Part shown: positions 52,825-62,378 of the stretch, piece by piece | How positions within the stretch are numbered: the stretch's first letter is position 1 | Layout of the letters: each line of letters begins with the position of its first letter | NCBI GenBank assembly: GCA_049511415.1 | Contig: JBEKYC010000018.1 | Span: 36,431-100,430 of the forward strand | Reading direction: 5' to 3' | Origin: Bog-159 sp049511415 | Lineage (GTDB): Bacteria; Acidobacteriota; Terriglobia; Bryobacterales; Bryobacteraceae | DNA length: 64,000 nucleotides | The notes under the pieces: model-generated | Seen by the model: only the letters and a program-made list of their open reading frames with translations | Databases searched by the model: none | Told to the model about the DNA's origin: nothing | Program-made: the position numbers and the translations under genes

Positions 52825-54200
52825 GTACTGATTCGAAGGTAATAGATCTCCGCCGTGACCTGGGCCTATGGGGCGCCGTCTCCATCGTCATTGGCACGGT
52901 CATCGGAAGCGGAATTTTTCTGGTGCCGCGTACCATGGCCCTGCGTGTCGGGTCAACCGCGATGGTCTTTGCGGTCTGGGTATTCGGTGGACTTCTGTCG
53001 CTGTGCGGTGCACTGACTTATGCCGAACTGTCCGCCGCTATGCCCGAGGCCGGTGGCGAATATGTATATCTGCGAGAGGCCTACGGCCCTCTCTGGGGCT
53101 TTCTGTATGGTTGGACCCAAATGTGGGTGGCTAAGAGCGGATCGATCGCTACTCTGGCAGCCGGTTTTCTAAGCTACCTTACAACTTTCTTCCCGCAATT
53201 GGATGGAGTCTTTTACACCATACCCTTGCCCCTCGGAGCGCACGGCGCGCCTTTGGATCTGCGCTTTGGACAACTGTTCGCGATGGGCCTGATTCTATTT
53301 CTGGCGGGACTTAATTACTTCGGCGTCAAGTTGGGTGGCGACGTGCAGGTTACAGTCACTATCGTCAAGGTCTTGTTAATAACTTTCGTCATAGTCGTGG
53401 GACTCGGGTCTACGCGTGCCCATCCGCCGTCGCCGGCAGAATCCGCGCACGCGCTAACTATCGCAGGCTTCTTCGCGGCGCTGGTGGCTGCCCTCTGGGC
53501 TTACGATGGCTGGAATAACGTCAGTATGGTGGCCTCGGAAATACGCCGTCCGCAACGCAGTTTACCGCTGGCCCTCATCGGCGGCACATTGGCGGTAATT
53601 GTTATCTATTTGGCGGCAAATGCCGCGTATTTTCATGTTCTTTCCATCCAACAAGTGGCCGCCAGCGAACGCGTCGCCGCCGATATGATGCGTCACGCGG
53701 TGGGTGCTTGGGGCGCCAGTGCCGTCTCCATCGCCGCCATGATCAGTATCTTTGCCGCGCTCAACGGCTCTATCCTCTCTGGATCGCGCGTGCCTTTCGC
53801 CATGGCTCGCGACCGCCGGTTCTTCCGTGCCGTAGGCCGAGTCAATGCCGCTCACCATACCCCGGCAGTCTCCATTCTCTTGCTTAGCGCATGGTCCGCT
53901 CTGTTGGTTCTCTCCGGGCGTTACGAACAGCTCTTCACCTATGTGATATTCGCCAGTTGGATTCTATATGGCATGACCGCCGCTGCGGTAATTGTGTTGC
54001 GGCACAAGAGACCAGATCTCCCCAGACCGTATAAGACTCTAGCCTATCCCGTACTTCCGGTACTTTTCGTCGTGATAGCTCTGGCCTTGGTACTCTCCAC
54101 GCTTCTGGACTCGCCGCGCGAGTCGCTGCTCGGCCTGGTCTTCATTTTAATTGGACTGCCATTCTATTTCTATTGGAAAAGACATCGGCCTGAGTATTAG
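52821..54200 (+). CDS. APC-family amino-acid permease
   Basis: 459 residues from ATG 52821; the frame to 52659 belongs to symporter sequence. Twelve helices. APC hallmark: LGLWGAVSIVIGTVIGSGIFLVPRTMA (helix 1 glycine motif GxGIF), then TYAELSAAMPEAGGEYVYLREAYG, LWAYDGWNNVSMVASEIRRPQRSLP (helix 6 region), and YKTLAYPVLPVLFVVIALAL. Likely exchanges or imports an amino acid at the inner membrane. Codon use is a little more AT-rich than in the preceding gene (many ctt, tta, aca codons), perhaps recent arrival. Confidence 0.92.
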   Translation: MSTDSKVIDLRRDLGLWGAVSIVIGTVIGSGIFLVPRTMALRVGSTAMVFAVWVFGGLLSLCGALTYAELSAAMPEAGGEYVYLREAYGPLWGFLYGWTQMWVAKSGSIATLAAGFLSYLTTFFPQLDGVFYTIPLPLGAHGAPLDLRFGQLFAMGLILFLAGLNYFGVKLGGDVQVTVTIVKVLLITFVIVVGLGSTRAHPPSPAESAHALTIAGFFAALVAALWAYDGWNNVSMVASEIRRPQRSLPLALIGGTLAVIVIYLAANAAYFHVLSIQQVAASERVAADMMRHAVGAWGASAVSIAAMISIFAALNGSILSGSRVPFAMARDRRFFRAVGRVNAAHHTPAVSILLLSAWSALLVLSGRYEQLFTYVIFASWILYGMTAAAVIVLRHKRPDLPRPYKTLAYPVLPVLFVVIALALVLSTLLDSPRESLLGLVFILIGLPFYFYWKRHRPEY

Positions 54201-54379
54201 ACAAGAGGTTCTATTGGTTCTAAAACTGACTTTCTATTCTATTAGCTCCCAATCATGCAAATGACTACTTGCTATTCTCTGCACGTTAAGCTAAAAAAGA
54301 TGTGAGTGGATGCGGTGGCGCGCCACGAAGTCGAGCCGCCTGGAAAGACAGAACTCCGATCAGCGGAAAAGGGATAGCA

Positions 54380-54592
54380 ATGGACGTTGCGAAGATTCTC
54401 GCGGAATTACGTCAGGAACGCATACAAATCGAAGAGGCTATTCTGAGCCTGGAGCGGTTGGCTAGAGGCCGCGGACGCCGGCGCGGGCGTCCGCCTTCAT
54501 GGATGGCGGAGATCACCGGCAGGCGCCGGGGCCGCCCGCCAGGCAGCAAGAACAAGTCCTCGAAAGCCATCGGCGCCACGTCTATTTCTTGA
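54380..54592 (+). CDS. Small basic protein with AT-hook-like repeats
   Basis: 70 residues from ATG 54380. A helical N-terminus MDVAKILAELRQERIQIEEAILSLERL is followed by two copies of an Arg-Gly-Arg-Pro-Pro core (RRRGRPPSWM and RRRGRPPGSK), the AT-hook motif that binds the minor groove. Proteins of this size and design recur in acidobacterial genomes. A DNA-binding role is inference; partner unknown. It stands convergent with htrA. Confidence 0.6.
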   Translation: MDVAKILAELRQERIQIEEAILSLERLARGRGRRRGRPPSWMAEITGRRRGRPPGSKNKSSKAIGATSIS

Positions 54593-54616
54593 TCTCCACG
54601 CCTCCGGCCGCACACC

Positions 54617-55765
54617 TCAAAGGGTCTGTGGAGCTTCTCCGATCTTCACCCGAACGTGTTGGGTCCGCCCGCCCCGAGAGACCGTCAGGTCCAACGTGTC
54701 TCCCACCCGCTTGCGGTTCAGCACTCGCTGCAGCGAGTCCGTGCTCTCCACCGGTTGCCCGTCCAGATCGATAATAAAATCGCCGCCGACAGCGATCCGG
54801 TAGACCCCCACGATCGCGCGCCGCGTGGGTCCCCGTACCCCGGCTTCCGCGGCCGGCGATCCGCCCTCCACGCCCTGCACCAATAGCCCGCCCTCGTTCG
54901 GCAATCCTAATTCGTCGGCTAAATCGCCCGAAACGAAAATAGTCGTAATCCCCAAATACGGCCGGGTTACTCTTCCCTTGGCCTGGAATTCGTCCAGCAT
55001 CGCCTTGGCGCGGTTGATCGGCAGCGCAAAACCGATGCCGATGTTTCCTTGCGGACCGTAGATCGCCGTGTTGATTCCGATCACCGCCCCGTGCGAATCC
55101 AGCAGCGGCCCGCCGCTGTTTCCCGGATTGATAGCCGCGTCGGTTTGGATCATGTCCTCCAGCCGGCGGCCCTCCTGCGGCTGTAACGACCGGCCCAGCG
55201 AACTGACCACGCCCGTCGTCAGCGTGCCCCCAAATCCGAACGGGTTGCCGATCGCCAGCACCTTCTGACCCACCTGCAGATTATCCGAATCGCCCAGCTT
55301 CAAAAACGGCAATGCGTGTTCCGCCTGGATCTTCACCAGCGCCAGGTCGTTGCGCGGATCCGTGCCCAGCACGCGCGCCTTGTATTGCTTCTTGTCTCCC
55401 GCCAGCGTAACGGTGAGCTGCGCCGAGCCCGACACCACGTGGTTGTTGGTCAGAATCAATCCGTCCGGCTTTACGATAAAACCCGATCCCGTGCCTTCCT
55501 GCGGATAGACCTGAAAAAAGAAGTCCTCGCGGTACACGATGCTCGTGATGTTGGCTGTCGCCGGACGCGCCAGTTTATATATCTCGATGTTGTTGGTCTC
55601 ATCGCTGGTGAAGCCCGCCGTGTGCGCCGTGTCTGGAGACGTCCATAACCGCTCCGCCCGCTCGATCGGCCGGAACAGTCCGCCCGCCTGCCAATGTGCT
55701 ACCGACGTTAAATACCAGAAACCGCCTGCCAGCACGGCCGCCCACAGGAATGTTCGCATTCTCAT
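54617..55765 (-). CDS. Membrane-anchored trypsin-like protease with PDZ domain (HtrA/DegP family)
   Basis: 382 residues, one N-terminal membrane helix (FLWAAVLAGGFWYLTSVAHW). The chymotrypsin-like domain has a complete triad: His109 (LTNNHVVSGS), Asp140 (DPRNDLALVKI) and Ser217 (NPGNSGGPLLD). One PDZ domain follows from about 265 (YLGITTIFVSGDLADELGLPNEGGLLVQGVEGGSPAAEAGV). Degrades or refolds misfolded proteins outside the cytoplasmic membrane; the single PDZ favours a DegS/DegP-like quality-control role. Its ATG overlaps the coaE stop region by 4 bases on the same strand. Confidence 0.93.
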   Translation of the reverse strand: MRMRTFLWAAVLAGGFWYLTSVAHWQAGGLFRPIERAERLWTSPDTAHTAGFTSDETNNIEIYKLARPATANITSIVYREDFFFQVYPQEGTGSGFIVKPDGLILTNNHVVSGSAQLTVTLAGDKKQYKARVLGTDPRNDLALVKIQAEHALPFLKLGDSDNLQVGQKVLAIGNPFGFGGTLTTGVVSSLGRSLQPQEGRRLEDMIQTDAAINPGNSGGPLLDSHGAVIGINTAIYGPQGNIGIGFALPINRAKAMLDEFQAKGRVTRPYLGITTIFVSGDLADELGLPNEGGLLVQGVEGGSPAAEAGVRGPTRRAIVGVYRIAVGGDFIIDLDGQPVESTDSLQRVLNRKRVGDTLDLTVSRGGRTQHVRVKIGEAPQTL

Positions 55766-56367
55766 GCTTCTATTATCCGCAAGCTTTCATAGACTGCGCG
55801 CGCCTGGCGCAGCGTCTCTTCCTTGGTGCCCGAAGTATCGATGGTGAAGTCCGCGAAACGGCGCTTCTCTGCCAGCGGCATCTGGCGGCTGAGCCGCGCC
55901 AGCACTTCCTCGCGTGTCGCGCCGTCGCGCTTCATGGCCCGCTGCACCTGCTGCTCGTCTCCGCAAACCACCAGGATCAGTCTGTCGAAGCGCTTGTAGC
56001 TGCCGGTCTCGATCAGGATGGCCGCCTCCACCACCGCGATACCGTGTGGATCGGCTGCCGCCACCCGTGCCAGCCACTCTTCCTCGCGGCGCATGACCGG
56101 AGGGTGTACCAGGCGGTTCAGCCGCGCCAGGCGTTCCTCGTCCCCGAAGACCAGGGCCGCCAGGGCCCGCCGGTCAATTTGTCCATCCGGGCCGAGAATG
56201 CCCGTGCCGAATTCCCGCACCACCGGCGCGTAGGCTTCGCCGCCGCGCGCCAGCACTTCGTGGCCCAGTTCGTCGGCCTGTAACAGGTGACAGCCTGACT
56301 CCGCCAGAGCCTGCCCGACAAAACTCTTGCCGCATGCCAGCCCACCGGTCAGGCCGGCCTTCAACAC
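55762..56367 (-). CDS. coaE: Dephospho-CoA kinase
   Basis: 201 residues. P-loop GLTGGLACGKSFVGQALAE; LLQADELGHEVL (adenylate-binding); later VVEAAILIETGSYKRFDRLILVVCGDEQQVQRAMKRDG-A-T, and RLSRQMPLAEKRRFADFTIDTSG. Last step of CoA synthesis: phosphorylates the 3'-hydroxyl of dephospho-CoA with ATP. Follows by a 4-base overlap into the HtrA gene, an unrelated partner, so co-transcription is likely incidental. Confidence 0.95.
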   Translation of the reverse strand: MLKAGLTGGLACGKSFVGQALAESGCHLLQADELGHEVLARGGEAYAPVVREFGTGILGPDGQIDRRALAALVFGDEERLARLNRLVHPPVMRREEEWLARVAAADPHGIAVVEAAILIETGSYKRFDRLILVVCGDEQQVQRAMKRDGATREEVLARLSRQMPLAEKRRFADFTIDTSGTKEETLRQARAVYESLRIIEA

Positions 56368-56456
56368 GCCGGTGCCCCGCTCATCATGCAGATCTCATCA
56401 TAACCACATCGGCGGCCATGGCAAGGGGATTGCACTCTCTGCCGGCAGGCTCCGCC

Positions 56457-56840
56457 ATGAAAGGTCATTCGACTCCCAGAAAAAATCGGAACGATCGCCG
56501 CAATGGCACGCGCTTTGCGATGGTCTTGCCGGTGCGATACTGTTTCGCCGGCGCTATGGGTTGGGGCCAGATTCTCAACATCAGCAGCACCGGCGCCTGG
56601 CTGAGCATCAGTCATCCTGCGGTCTGTGGGGATCTGGTGGAATTGTATATCGGTTGGCCCGTCCTGCTGAATGACAGCGTCCACCTGAACTTGGTCGCCA
56701 AGGGCGCCATTGTGCGCGTCGCTCACGGCCGTGTGGCCGTCAAATTCGAACGCTGTGATCTGCGCACCTCCAGTTCCCTGTTCCTGCAGTACGCCATATC
56801 GCTGGAACTCCGTCCCGCCGATGATCTCGCTCCTGCATAA
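56457..56840 (+). CDS. PilZ-domain protein (second copy)
   Basis: 127 residues from ATG 56457; ATG 56418 is an alternative. TPRKNRNDRRNGTRFAMVLPVRYC contains the R-R-x-x-x-R c-di-GMP motif, ILNISSTGAWLSIS the N-x-S-x-x-G motif, and GDLVELYIGWPVLLNDSVHLNLVAKGAIVR the barrel. It parallels the protein at 47907-48314 in size and segment order (about 130 residues, same IGWP-LL stretch), suggesting gene duplication. Lies just left of the repeat copies at 56887-56982. Confidence 0.8.
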   Translation: MKGHSTPRKNRNDRRNGTRFAMVLPVRYCFAGAMGWGQILNISSTGAWLSISHPAVCGDLVELYIGWPVLLNDSVHLNLVAKGAIVRVAHGRVAVKFERCDLRTSSSLFLQYAISLELRPADDLAPA

Positions 56841-56886
56841 TCCCCCGCGCCGCGTCTCACGGGCGAGAATATAAGGTTGGCCTTAA

Positions 56887-56982
56887 ATCGGTGTTCATCG
56901 GTGGCCAGACATGCCTTTCTTTGCGCCCCAGGCAAAAGCCGAATCTAATATCGGCCACCGATATACACCGATGAACACGGAT
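56887..56982. repeat. Two outward-facing copies of the GxxExxY-associated repeat
   Basis: 56887-56907 is the complement of TGGCCACCGATGAACACCGA(T), and 56951-56982 reads TCGGCCACCGATATACACCG followed by ATGAACACGGAT. Here the GGCCA ends face each other across 43 bases, the reverse of the inward arrangement at 4531-4959 and 38759-38829. They resemble two arms of adjacent elements rather than one. Confidence 0.7.
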
Positions 56983-57029
56983 AGAATCCGCCAGCCCAAC
57001 TCGCCGCCGTTGCCAATCTCTTGGCATCA

Positions 57030-57221
57030 ATGCTCGATCCCGTTTCCCGCGCCATAGGTGGTGCGCCGCCGGAAGACGAGCTGATTGGCAGCGACGAACA
57101 GCGCGCGGTCGCGATTTCGAAGGAATGGTTCGCGCATCATGAAGGTATTCCGTTCGAGGATGTGGTCGCTGAGCTGGGCTTTACCATGAACCAGATCCAC
57201 GGTCGCGCGGAGACCCCTTGA
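57030..57221 (+). CDS. Short antitoxin-like protein
   Basis: 63 residues: MLDPVSRAIGGAPPEDELIGSDEQRAVAISKEWFAHHEGIPFEDVVAELGFT. It has the size and acidic, Ala/Glu-rich look of antitoxins encoded ahead of RelE-like toxins, and its stop overlaps the toxin start (TTG 57218). No DNA-binding motif is obvious. Confidence in the function comes from the pairing. Confidence 0.55.
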   Translation: MLDPVSRAIGGAPPEDELIGSDEQRAVAISKEWFAHHEGIPFEDVVAELGFTMNQIHGRAETP

Positions 57222-57461
57222 AGGCGATTGTCCGATTCCGCCCGGGCTGACGTTCGTGCAATCCCGATGCAAACCGCAATGCCTATCCTCGCCGCCATCC
57301 ATCGGCTGGCCGAGACTGGCGTAGGGGATGTCAAGACCTTGCAAGGTATGCCGGGCGAGAAACGTCTTCGCGTCGGCGACTTCCGCGTTCGCTTTACCGA
57401 AGACGACGTAGGCGTTCTGCGCATCCGCGCGGTGAAGCACCGCAAAGAAGCTTACCGCTAA
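57218..57461 (+). pseudogene. RelE/ParE-family toxin, N-terminus frameshifted
   Basis: From TTG 57218 the first codons give KAIVRFRPG, like the opening beta strand of RelE-type toxins, and then hit TGA at 57248. Reading one base over gives ADVRAIPMQTAMPILAAIHRLAETGVGDVKTLQGMP..., then KRLRVGDFRVRF, LRIRAVKHRKEAYR, a normal RelE/ParE core and end. The two halves join if one base is removed between 57240 and 57247. Translation could alternatively start at TTG 57228 in the second frame, which would drop the first strand. Probably inactive. Confidence 0.65.
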
Positions 57462-57555
57462 CGGGTTGTCCGGCAATCTGGTGGACCTCGCGAGACCAAG
57501 CGCGGACGGCTCGCCTGCGTCTAAGGGTCCGGAACGATCCTCCCCGCCAGCCATG

Positions 57556-57561
57556 TATAAT
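57556..57561 (+). promoter_or_regulatory. Candidate -10 box before ffh
   Basis: A consensus TATAAT 61 bases before the ffh start codon. No clear -35 hexamer at the usual spacing, so support is limited. Confidence 0.35.
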
Positions 57562-57621
57562 AGGTAGAAGCACCGTCTAGACACCTGCGGCGAGGTCTGC
57601 CTTGCCGCGGCCCGGTTTCCC

Positions 57622-58971
<1,350 letters not shown>

Positions 58972-59229
58972 ATGTTAATGATTCGTTTGGCGCGGTTTGG
59001 CGCCAAGAAGAAACCGTTTTACCGCATCGTCGTCATTGAAAAGGAGCGCGCTCGCAACGGCCGCAACCTGGAAGTGGTGGGTCATTACAACCCGTTGACG
59101 AATCCGGCGAAAGTGGATTTGAACCATCCACGCATCGCGTATTGGACCAGGAACGGAGCGCAGGTTTCCGGCACCGTGGAGCGTCTCATCAAGAACAATC
59201 CGGCGCCCGTGGCTCAACCAGCCGCCTAG
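58972..59229 (+). CDS. rpsP: 30S ribosomal protein S16
   Basis: 85 residues from ATG 58972, with AGGAG five bases upstream; a second ATG two codons in is possible. IRLARFGAKKKPFYRIVVIE, then RNGRNLEVVGHYNPLTNP, and IAYWTRNGAQVSGTVERLI are the S16 signature. Binds 16S rRNA early in 30S assembly. Starts immediately after the ffh stop. Confidence 0.97.
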   Translation: MLMIRLARFGAKKKPFYRIVVIEKERARNGRNLEVVGHYNPLTNPAKVDLNHPRIAYWTRNGAQVSGTVERLIKNNPAPVAQPAA

Positions 59230-59329
59230 AAACTGCTGTTAAACGTAAGAAAAATAACGCACGGTGGCGGCTGGCCGGGCAGGCTAACCCCGGCGCCTTT
59301 GATACCATGAAAGTGAGGGAGGCGGGGTG

Positions 59330-59560
59330 ATGAAGGAGTTGATAGAGGATATCGCGAAGGCTCTTGTGGACATCCCGGAGGAAGTTGCTGTCCGCGTGGT
59401 GGAAGGCGAGCAGGTTACCGTGCTGGAATTGCGGGTAGCTCCCAGCGATTTGGGCAAGGTGATCGGCAAACAGGGTCGCACGGCCCGTTCCATCCGCACC
59501 ATCCTGGGAGCGGCCGGCATGAAGTTGAACCGGCGGTTTACCCTGGAAATCCTCGAGTGA
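59330..59560 (+). CDS. khpA: KH-domain RNA-binding protein KhpA
   Basis: 76 residues from ATG 59330 with GGAGG seven bases upstream. A single KH domain: ELIEDIAKALVDIPEEVAVR, then LRVAPSDLGKVIGKQGRTARSIRTILGAAG (the GxxG loop is GKQG). KhpA/YlqC proteins bind RNA, with KhpB in Firmicutes, and influence cell division and elongation. The position between rpsP and rimM is conserved. It ends in a GTGA overlap with rimM. The 97 bases between rpsP and khpA hold no gene. Confidence 0.93.
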   Translation: MKELIEDIAKALVDIPEEVAVRVVEGEQVTVLELRVAPSDLGKVIGKQGRTARSIRTILGAAGMKLNRRFTLEILE

Positions 59561-60078
59561 ATCCGGGCGAACCGGACCAACAGTGGGTGGCCGTCGCAAC
59601 CCTGGGCCGTACACGCGGCAATCGGGGGGAACTGACGGCCTACGCCCTTTCCAAGCCGGAGCGTTTTGAAACCTTGCGCGAGGTCTTCCTGCTGCCGGGA
59701 GCTCTTCGTCAGGAGTTGGAATCGGCTTGGTTCCACGATAATTGCCTGGTCTTGAAATTCCGCGGTGTGGATAGTATTTCGGATGCGGAAAAGCTGGTGG
59801 GCTCTGAAGTCTGTGTGCCCCGCGCCGAGCGCATGCGGCTCGCCGCGGATGAGTATTACGAATCGGATTTGATCGGTTGTGAAGTCCTGGAGCGCGAAGG
59901 CGGCATTTCGTTGGGGCGGGTGGTCCGCTTCGACGATGGCGGAAGCTCCGGGTTGCTGGAACTGGACGGCGGGCTGCTGATCCCGTTTGTGCGTGCCATT
60001 TGCGTGTCGATCGATCCGCAGGCCCGGCGGATTGTGGTGGATTTGCCGGCGGGATTGAAGGAATTGTATCAGTCGTGA
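59557..60078 (+). CDS. rimM: 16S rRNA processing protein RimM
   Basis: 173 residues from GTG 59557. N-terminal barrel: QWVAVATLGRTRGNRGELTAYAL (G-x-x-G-x-x-G-x-x-R-x-x-x-x), then LKFRGVDSISDAEKLVGSEVCV. C-terminal PRC barrel: YYESDLIGCEVLEREGGISLGRVV, LLELDGGLLIPFVRAICVSID. Assists maturation of the 30S head near S19. Ends in a GTGA overlap with trmD. Confidence 0.94.
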   Translation: MNPGEPDQQWVAVATLGRTRGNRGELTAYALSKPERFETLREVFLLPGALRQELESAWFHDNCLVLKFRGVDSISDAEKLVGSEVCVPRAERMRLAADEYYESDLIGCEVLEREGGISLGRVVRFDDGGSSGLLELDGGLLIPFVRAICVSIDPQARRIVVDLPAGLKELYQS

Positions 60079-60782
60079 TTTTTCATGTGCTCACGATCTT
60101 CCCGGAGTTTTTCCAGGGACCGTTCGAGCACGGCGTCATTCAGCGCGCGCGCGAAAGCCGGGCGCTGGAGATTCGCGTTCACAACCTGCGCGACTGGACC
60201 TTCGACCGTCACAAAACGGTGGATGATCGCCCGTTCGGCGGCGGCGAGGGCATGCTGATGAAGCCGGAACCGCTGTTTCTGGCGGTGGAGTCGATTTTTC
60301 CGGAATGTGCCGCCAACCGGAGAACGGTGCTGCTCTCGGCCCAGGGTCGGCTGTTCGACCAGAAGATGGCCAACGAGCTGAGCGGGATCGACGAGTTGCT
60401 GCTGATCTGCGGCCGTTATGAAGGCGTGGATGAGCGTGTAGCCGAGCATCTGGCCGATGCCGAGTTGTCCATCGGCAGTTATGTGTTGAGCGGCGGCGAG
60501 TTGGCCGCGGCGGTAGTAATCGACGCGGTGGCGCGGCTCCTGCCCGGCGTGCTGGGCAACCAGTCGTCCGCCGTTTTCGAGTCGTTTCAGGAGGCCGGCC
60601 ATGGAGCCGGCGCGCTCGATTGCCCGCAGTATACGCGTCCCGCCGAGTTTCGCGGGTGGAAAGTGCCCGAAGTTTTGCTGAGCGGAAATCACCAGGAAAT
60701 CCGCCGCTGGCGGCAGCAGGCCGCCCTGGAGAAGACCATGCGGCTGCGGCCGGACCTGCTCCAGTCTAAGATAGAAGATTAG
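60075..60782 (+). CDS. trmD: tRNA (guanine-N1-)-methyltransferase TrmD
   Basis: 235 residues from GTG 60075 (VIFHVLTIFPEFFQGPFEHGVI); the frame upstream lies in rimM. Trefoil-knot SPOUT enzyme: TVDDRPFGGGEGMLMKPEPL, LLICGRYEGVDERVAEHL, ELSIGSYVLSGGELAAAVVIDAVARLLPGVLGN (knot and SAM site), then ESFQEAGHGAGALDCPQYTRP and VPEVLLSGNHQEI. Makes m1G37 in tRNAs to prevent +1 frameshifting. Confidence 0.96.
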   Translation: MIFHVLTIFPEFFQGPFEHGVIQRARESRALEIRVHNLRDWTFDRHKTVDDRPFGGGEGMLMKPEPLFLAVESIFPECAANRRTVLLSAQGRLFDQKMANELSGIDELLLICGRYEGVDERVAEHLADAELSIGSYVLSGGELAAAVVIDAVARLLPGVLGNQSSAVFESFQEAGHGAGALDCPQYTRPAEFRGWKVPEVLLSGNHQEIRRWRQQAALEKTMRLRPDLLQSKIED

Positions 60783-60790
60783 GATTTGAA

Positions 60791-61138
60791 ATGACACACT
60801 CTCTGTTGACGAAAGTAATTAACAAGAACAAGCGCACCGACACGCCCGAGTTCCGGCCCGGCGATACCATTCGCGTGCACGTAAAGATTAAGGAAGGCGA
60901 CAAGGAGCGCTTGCAGGCGTTCGAAGGCACCGTCATCGCCCGCAAGAATACCGGCATGGGCGAGAGCATCACCGTGCGCAAGGTCAGCTTCGGCCAGGGT
61001 GTGGAGCGCATCTTTCCCGTCAACGCCCGCGTCATCGACCACATCGACATGGTGCGCACCGGTCGCGTCCGCCGCGCCAAACTGTACTATCTGCGCGGAC
61101 TCAAGGGCAAAGCCGCCCGCCTTCGGGAACGCGATTAG
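60791..61138 (+). CDS. rplS: 50S ribosomal protein L19
   Basis: 115 residues: FRPGDTIRVHVKIKEGDKERLQAFEGTVIARKN, ITVRKVSFGQGVERIFPVNARVID, then RRAKLYYLRGLKGKAARLRE. Located at the 30S-50S interface in the ribosome. 8 bases after trmD in the conserved order. Confidence 0.97.
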   Translation: MTHSLLTKVINKNKRTDTPEFRPGDTIRVHVKIKEGDKERLQAFEGTVIARKNTGMGESITVRKVSFGQGVERIFPVNARVIDHIDMVRTGRVRRAKLYYLRGLKGKAARLRERD

Positions 61139-61152
61139 CGGGCTCCTTCGCC

Positions 61153-61854
61153 ATGCGCGCGCCGCGGCCGGTGACGCAGTTTCGCTGCGAGGGAACACTG
61201 GAGCGTGAGCTTCGCGCGCGCGGTTTTGAAGCCGTGGCCGGCGCCGATGAAGTGGGCCGCGGCGCTCTGTTCGGTCCCGTCGTCGCCGCTGCCGTGATCC
61301 TCTCGCCCGCCCGCCCCGTGCGCGGTCTCAACGACAGCAAGCAGCTCGATCCCGACCGCCGCGAAGTGCTCGCCGCGCGCATCCGCGAGCGCGCCGTCGC
61401 CTGGTCCGTGGCCGCCGTCGACGCCGCCATGATCGATTGGATCAATATTTACCAGGCTTCCAAACTGGCCATGGAAAGGGCCGTCGCCGCGCTGCAACCC
61501 GCCCCCGATTTCATCCTCACCGATGCCATGCCCCTGTCGCTTCCCACCCCCCAGCGCGCCCTGATCAAGGGCGACGCCCAGTGCCACGCCATCGCCGCCG
61601 CATCCATCATCGCCAAGGTCTGGCGCGACGAACGCATGCGCATCTGGGACCGGATCTTTCCCGCGTACGGCCTCGCCGGCCATAAAGGCTATTCCACGCC
61701 GGAACACGCCCGCGCCCTCGCCGCCTACGGTCCCACGCCAATCCACCGTCTGAGCTTCGAGCCCGTGCGAGCGCATGCCCTTTTCCCTGCGGATTTCGAC
61801 CCGTGGGCCGGCGCCCAGATGGACCTCTTCGCCGTCCTGGAAGCCGCCTCATGA
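61153..61854 (+). CDS. rnhB: Ribonuclease HII
   Basis: 233 residues. AGADEVGRGALFGPVVAAAVIL supplies the first catalytic Asp-Glu pair; LNDSKQLDPDRREVLAARI, then FILTDAMPLSLP (Asp) and KGDAQCHAIAAASIIAKVWRDERM (Asp) complete the site. Usual form is GxDExGRG; here the leading residue pattern A-D-E-V-G-R-G is normal. Removes ribonucleotides and RNA primers from DNA duplexes. Ends in an ATGA overlap with the following membrane protein. Confidence 0.94.
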   Translation: MRAPRPVTQFRCEGTLERELRARGFEAVAGADEVGRGALFGPVVAAAVILSPARPVRGLNDSKQLDPDRREVLAARIRERAVAWSVAAVDAAMIDWINIYQASKLAMERAVAALQPAPDFILTDAMPLSLPTPQRALIKGDAQCHAIAAASIIAKVWRDERMRIWDRIFPAYGLAGHKGYSTPEHARALAAYGPTPIHRLSFEPVRAHALFPADFDPWAGAQMDLFAVLEAAS

Positions 61855-62132
61855 CCGAGCCCATGCCCGCCCCAGAGGCCACCTCGCATCGCTGGTATCA
61901 CAAAGTATCCGCGCTCATCTTCATCGTCTTCTGCCTGGAACTCGGCATGTTCCTGGTAATCTTTCCCTGGTCCGAGTTCTGGGACCGAAGCTGGTTCTCG
62001 CAACTCGCCCCCGAATGGCACTCCTACTGGCTCAACGCCTACCTCCGCGGCGCCGTAAGCGGACTGGGCATCGTGAACGTCTATATCGCCCTCGTCGAAA
62101 TCTTCCGCCTGCGCCGTTTTTCCCGCCACTAA
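61851..62132 (+). CDS. Small two-helix membrane protein
   Basis: 93 residues from ATG 61851, overlapping rnhB as ATGA. Two hydrophobic segments: SALIFIVFCLELGMFLVIFPW and YLRGAVSGLGIVNVYIALVEIF, with WYHKVS and the aromatic loop WSEFWDRSWFSQLAPEWHSYWLN between. Occurs as a companion in acidobacterial operons (pattern memory); function unknown. Confidence 0.72.
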   Translation: MTEPMPAPEATSHRWYHKVSALIFIVFCLELGMFLVIFPWSEFWDRSWFSQLAPEWHSYWLNAYLRGAVSGLGIVNVYIALVEIFRLRRFSRH

Positions 62133-62378
62133 CCCTCCGCATCCGAGAAGCAAGCCTCCGATCTCCAGAAGCGGAATTGCGCCTGCTCGCGGGCCCTCGA
62201 TAGCGACCATTGCTCCGTACTGAAAGGCGCCGAGCCATTCCGCATCTCCCGCGCATACCGCAAAAATTTGTAAGTCCCGCTCTGAAGTTACTTCCGTTCG
62301 CGCCGCTACCATTAGTAAACGCGTCGACGCTCCGGAGCGCTTGTCGAAACAGCAGGAGTGCATATTTACAGAAGAGGT

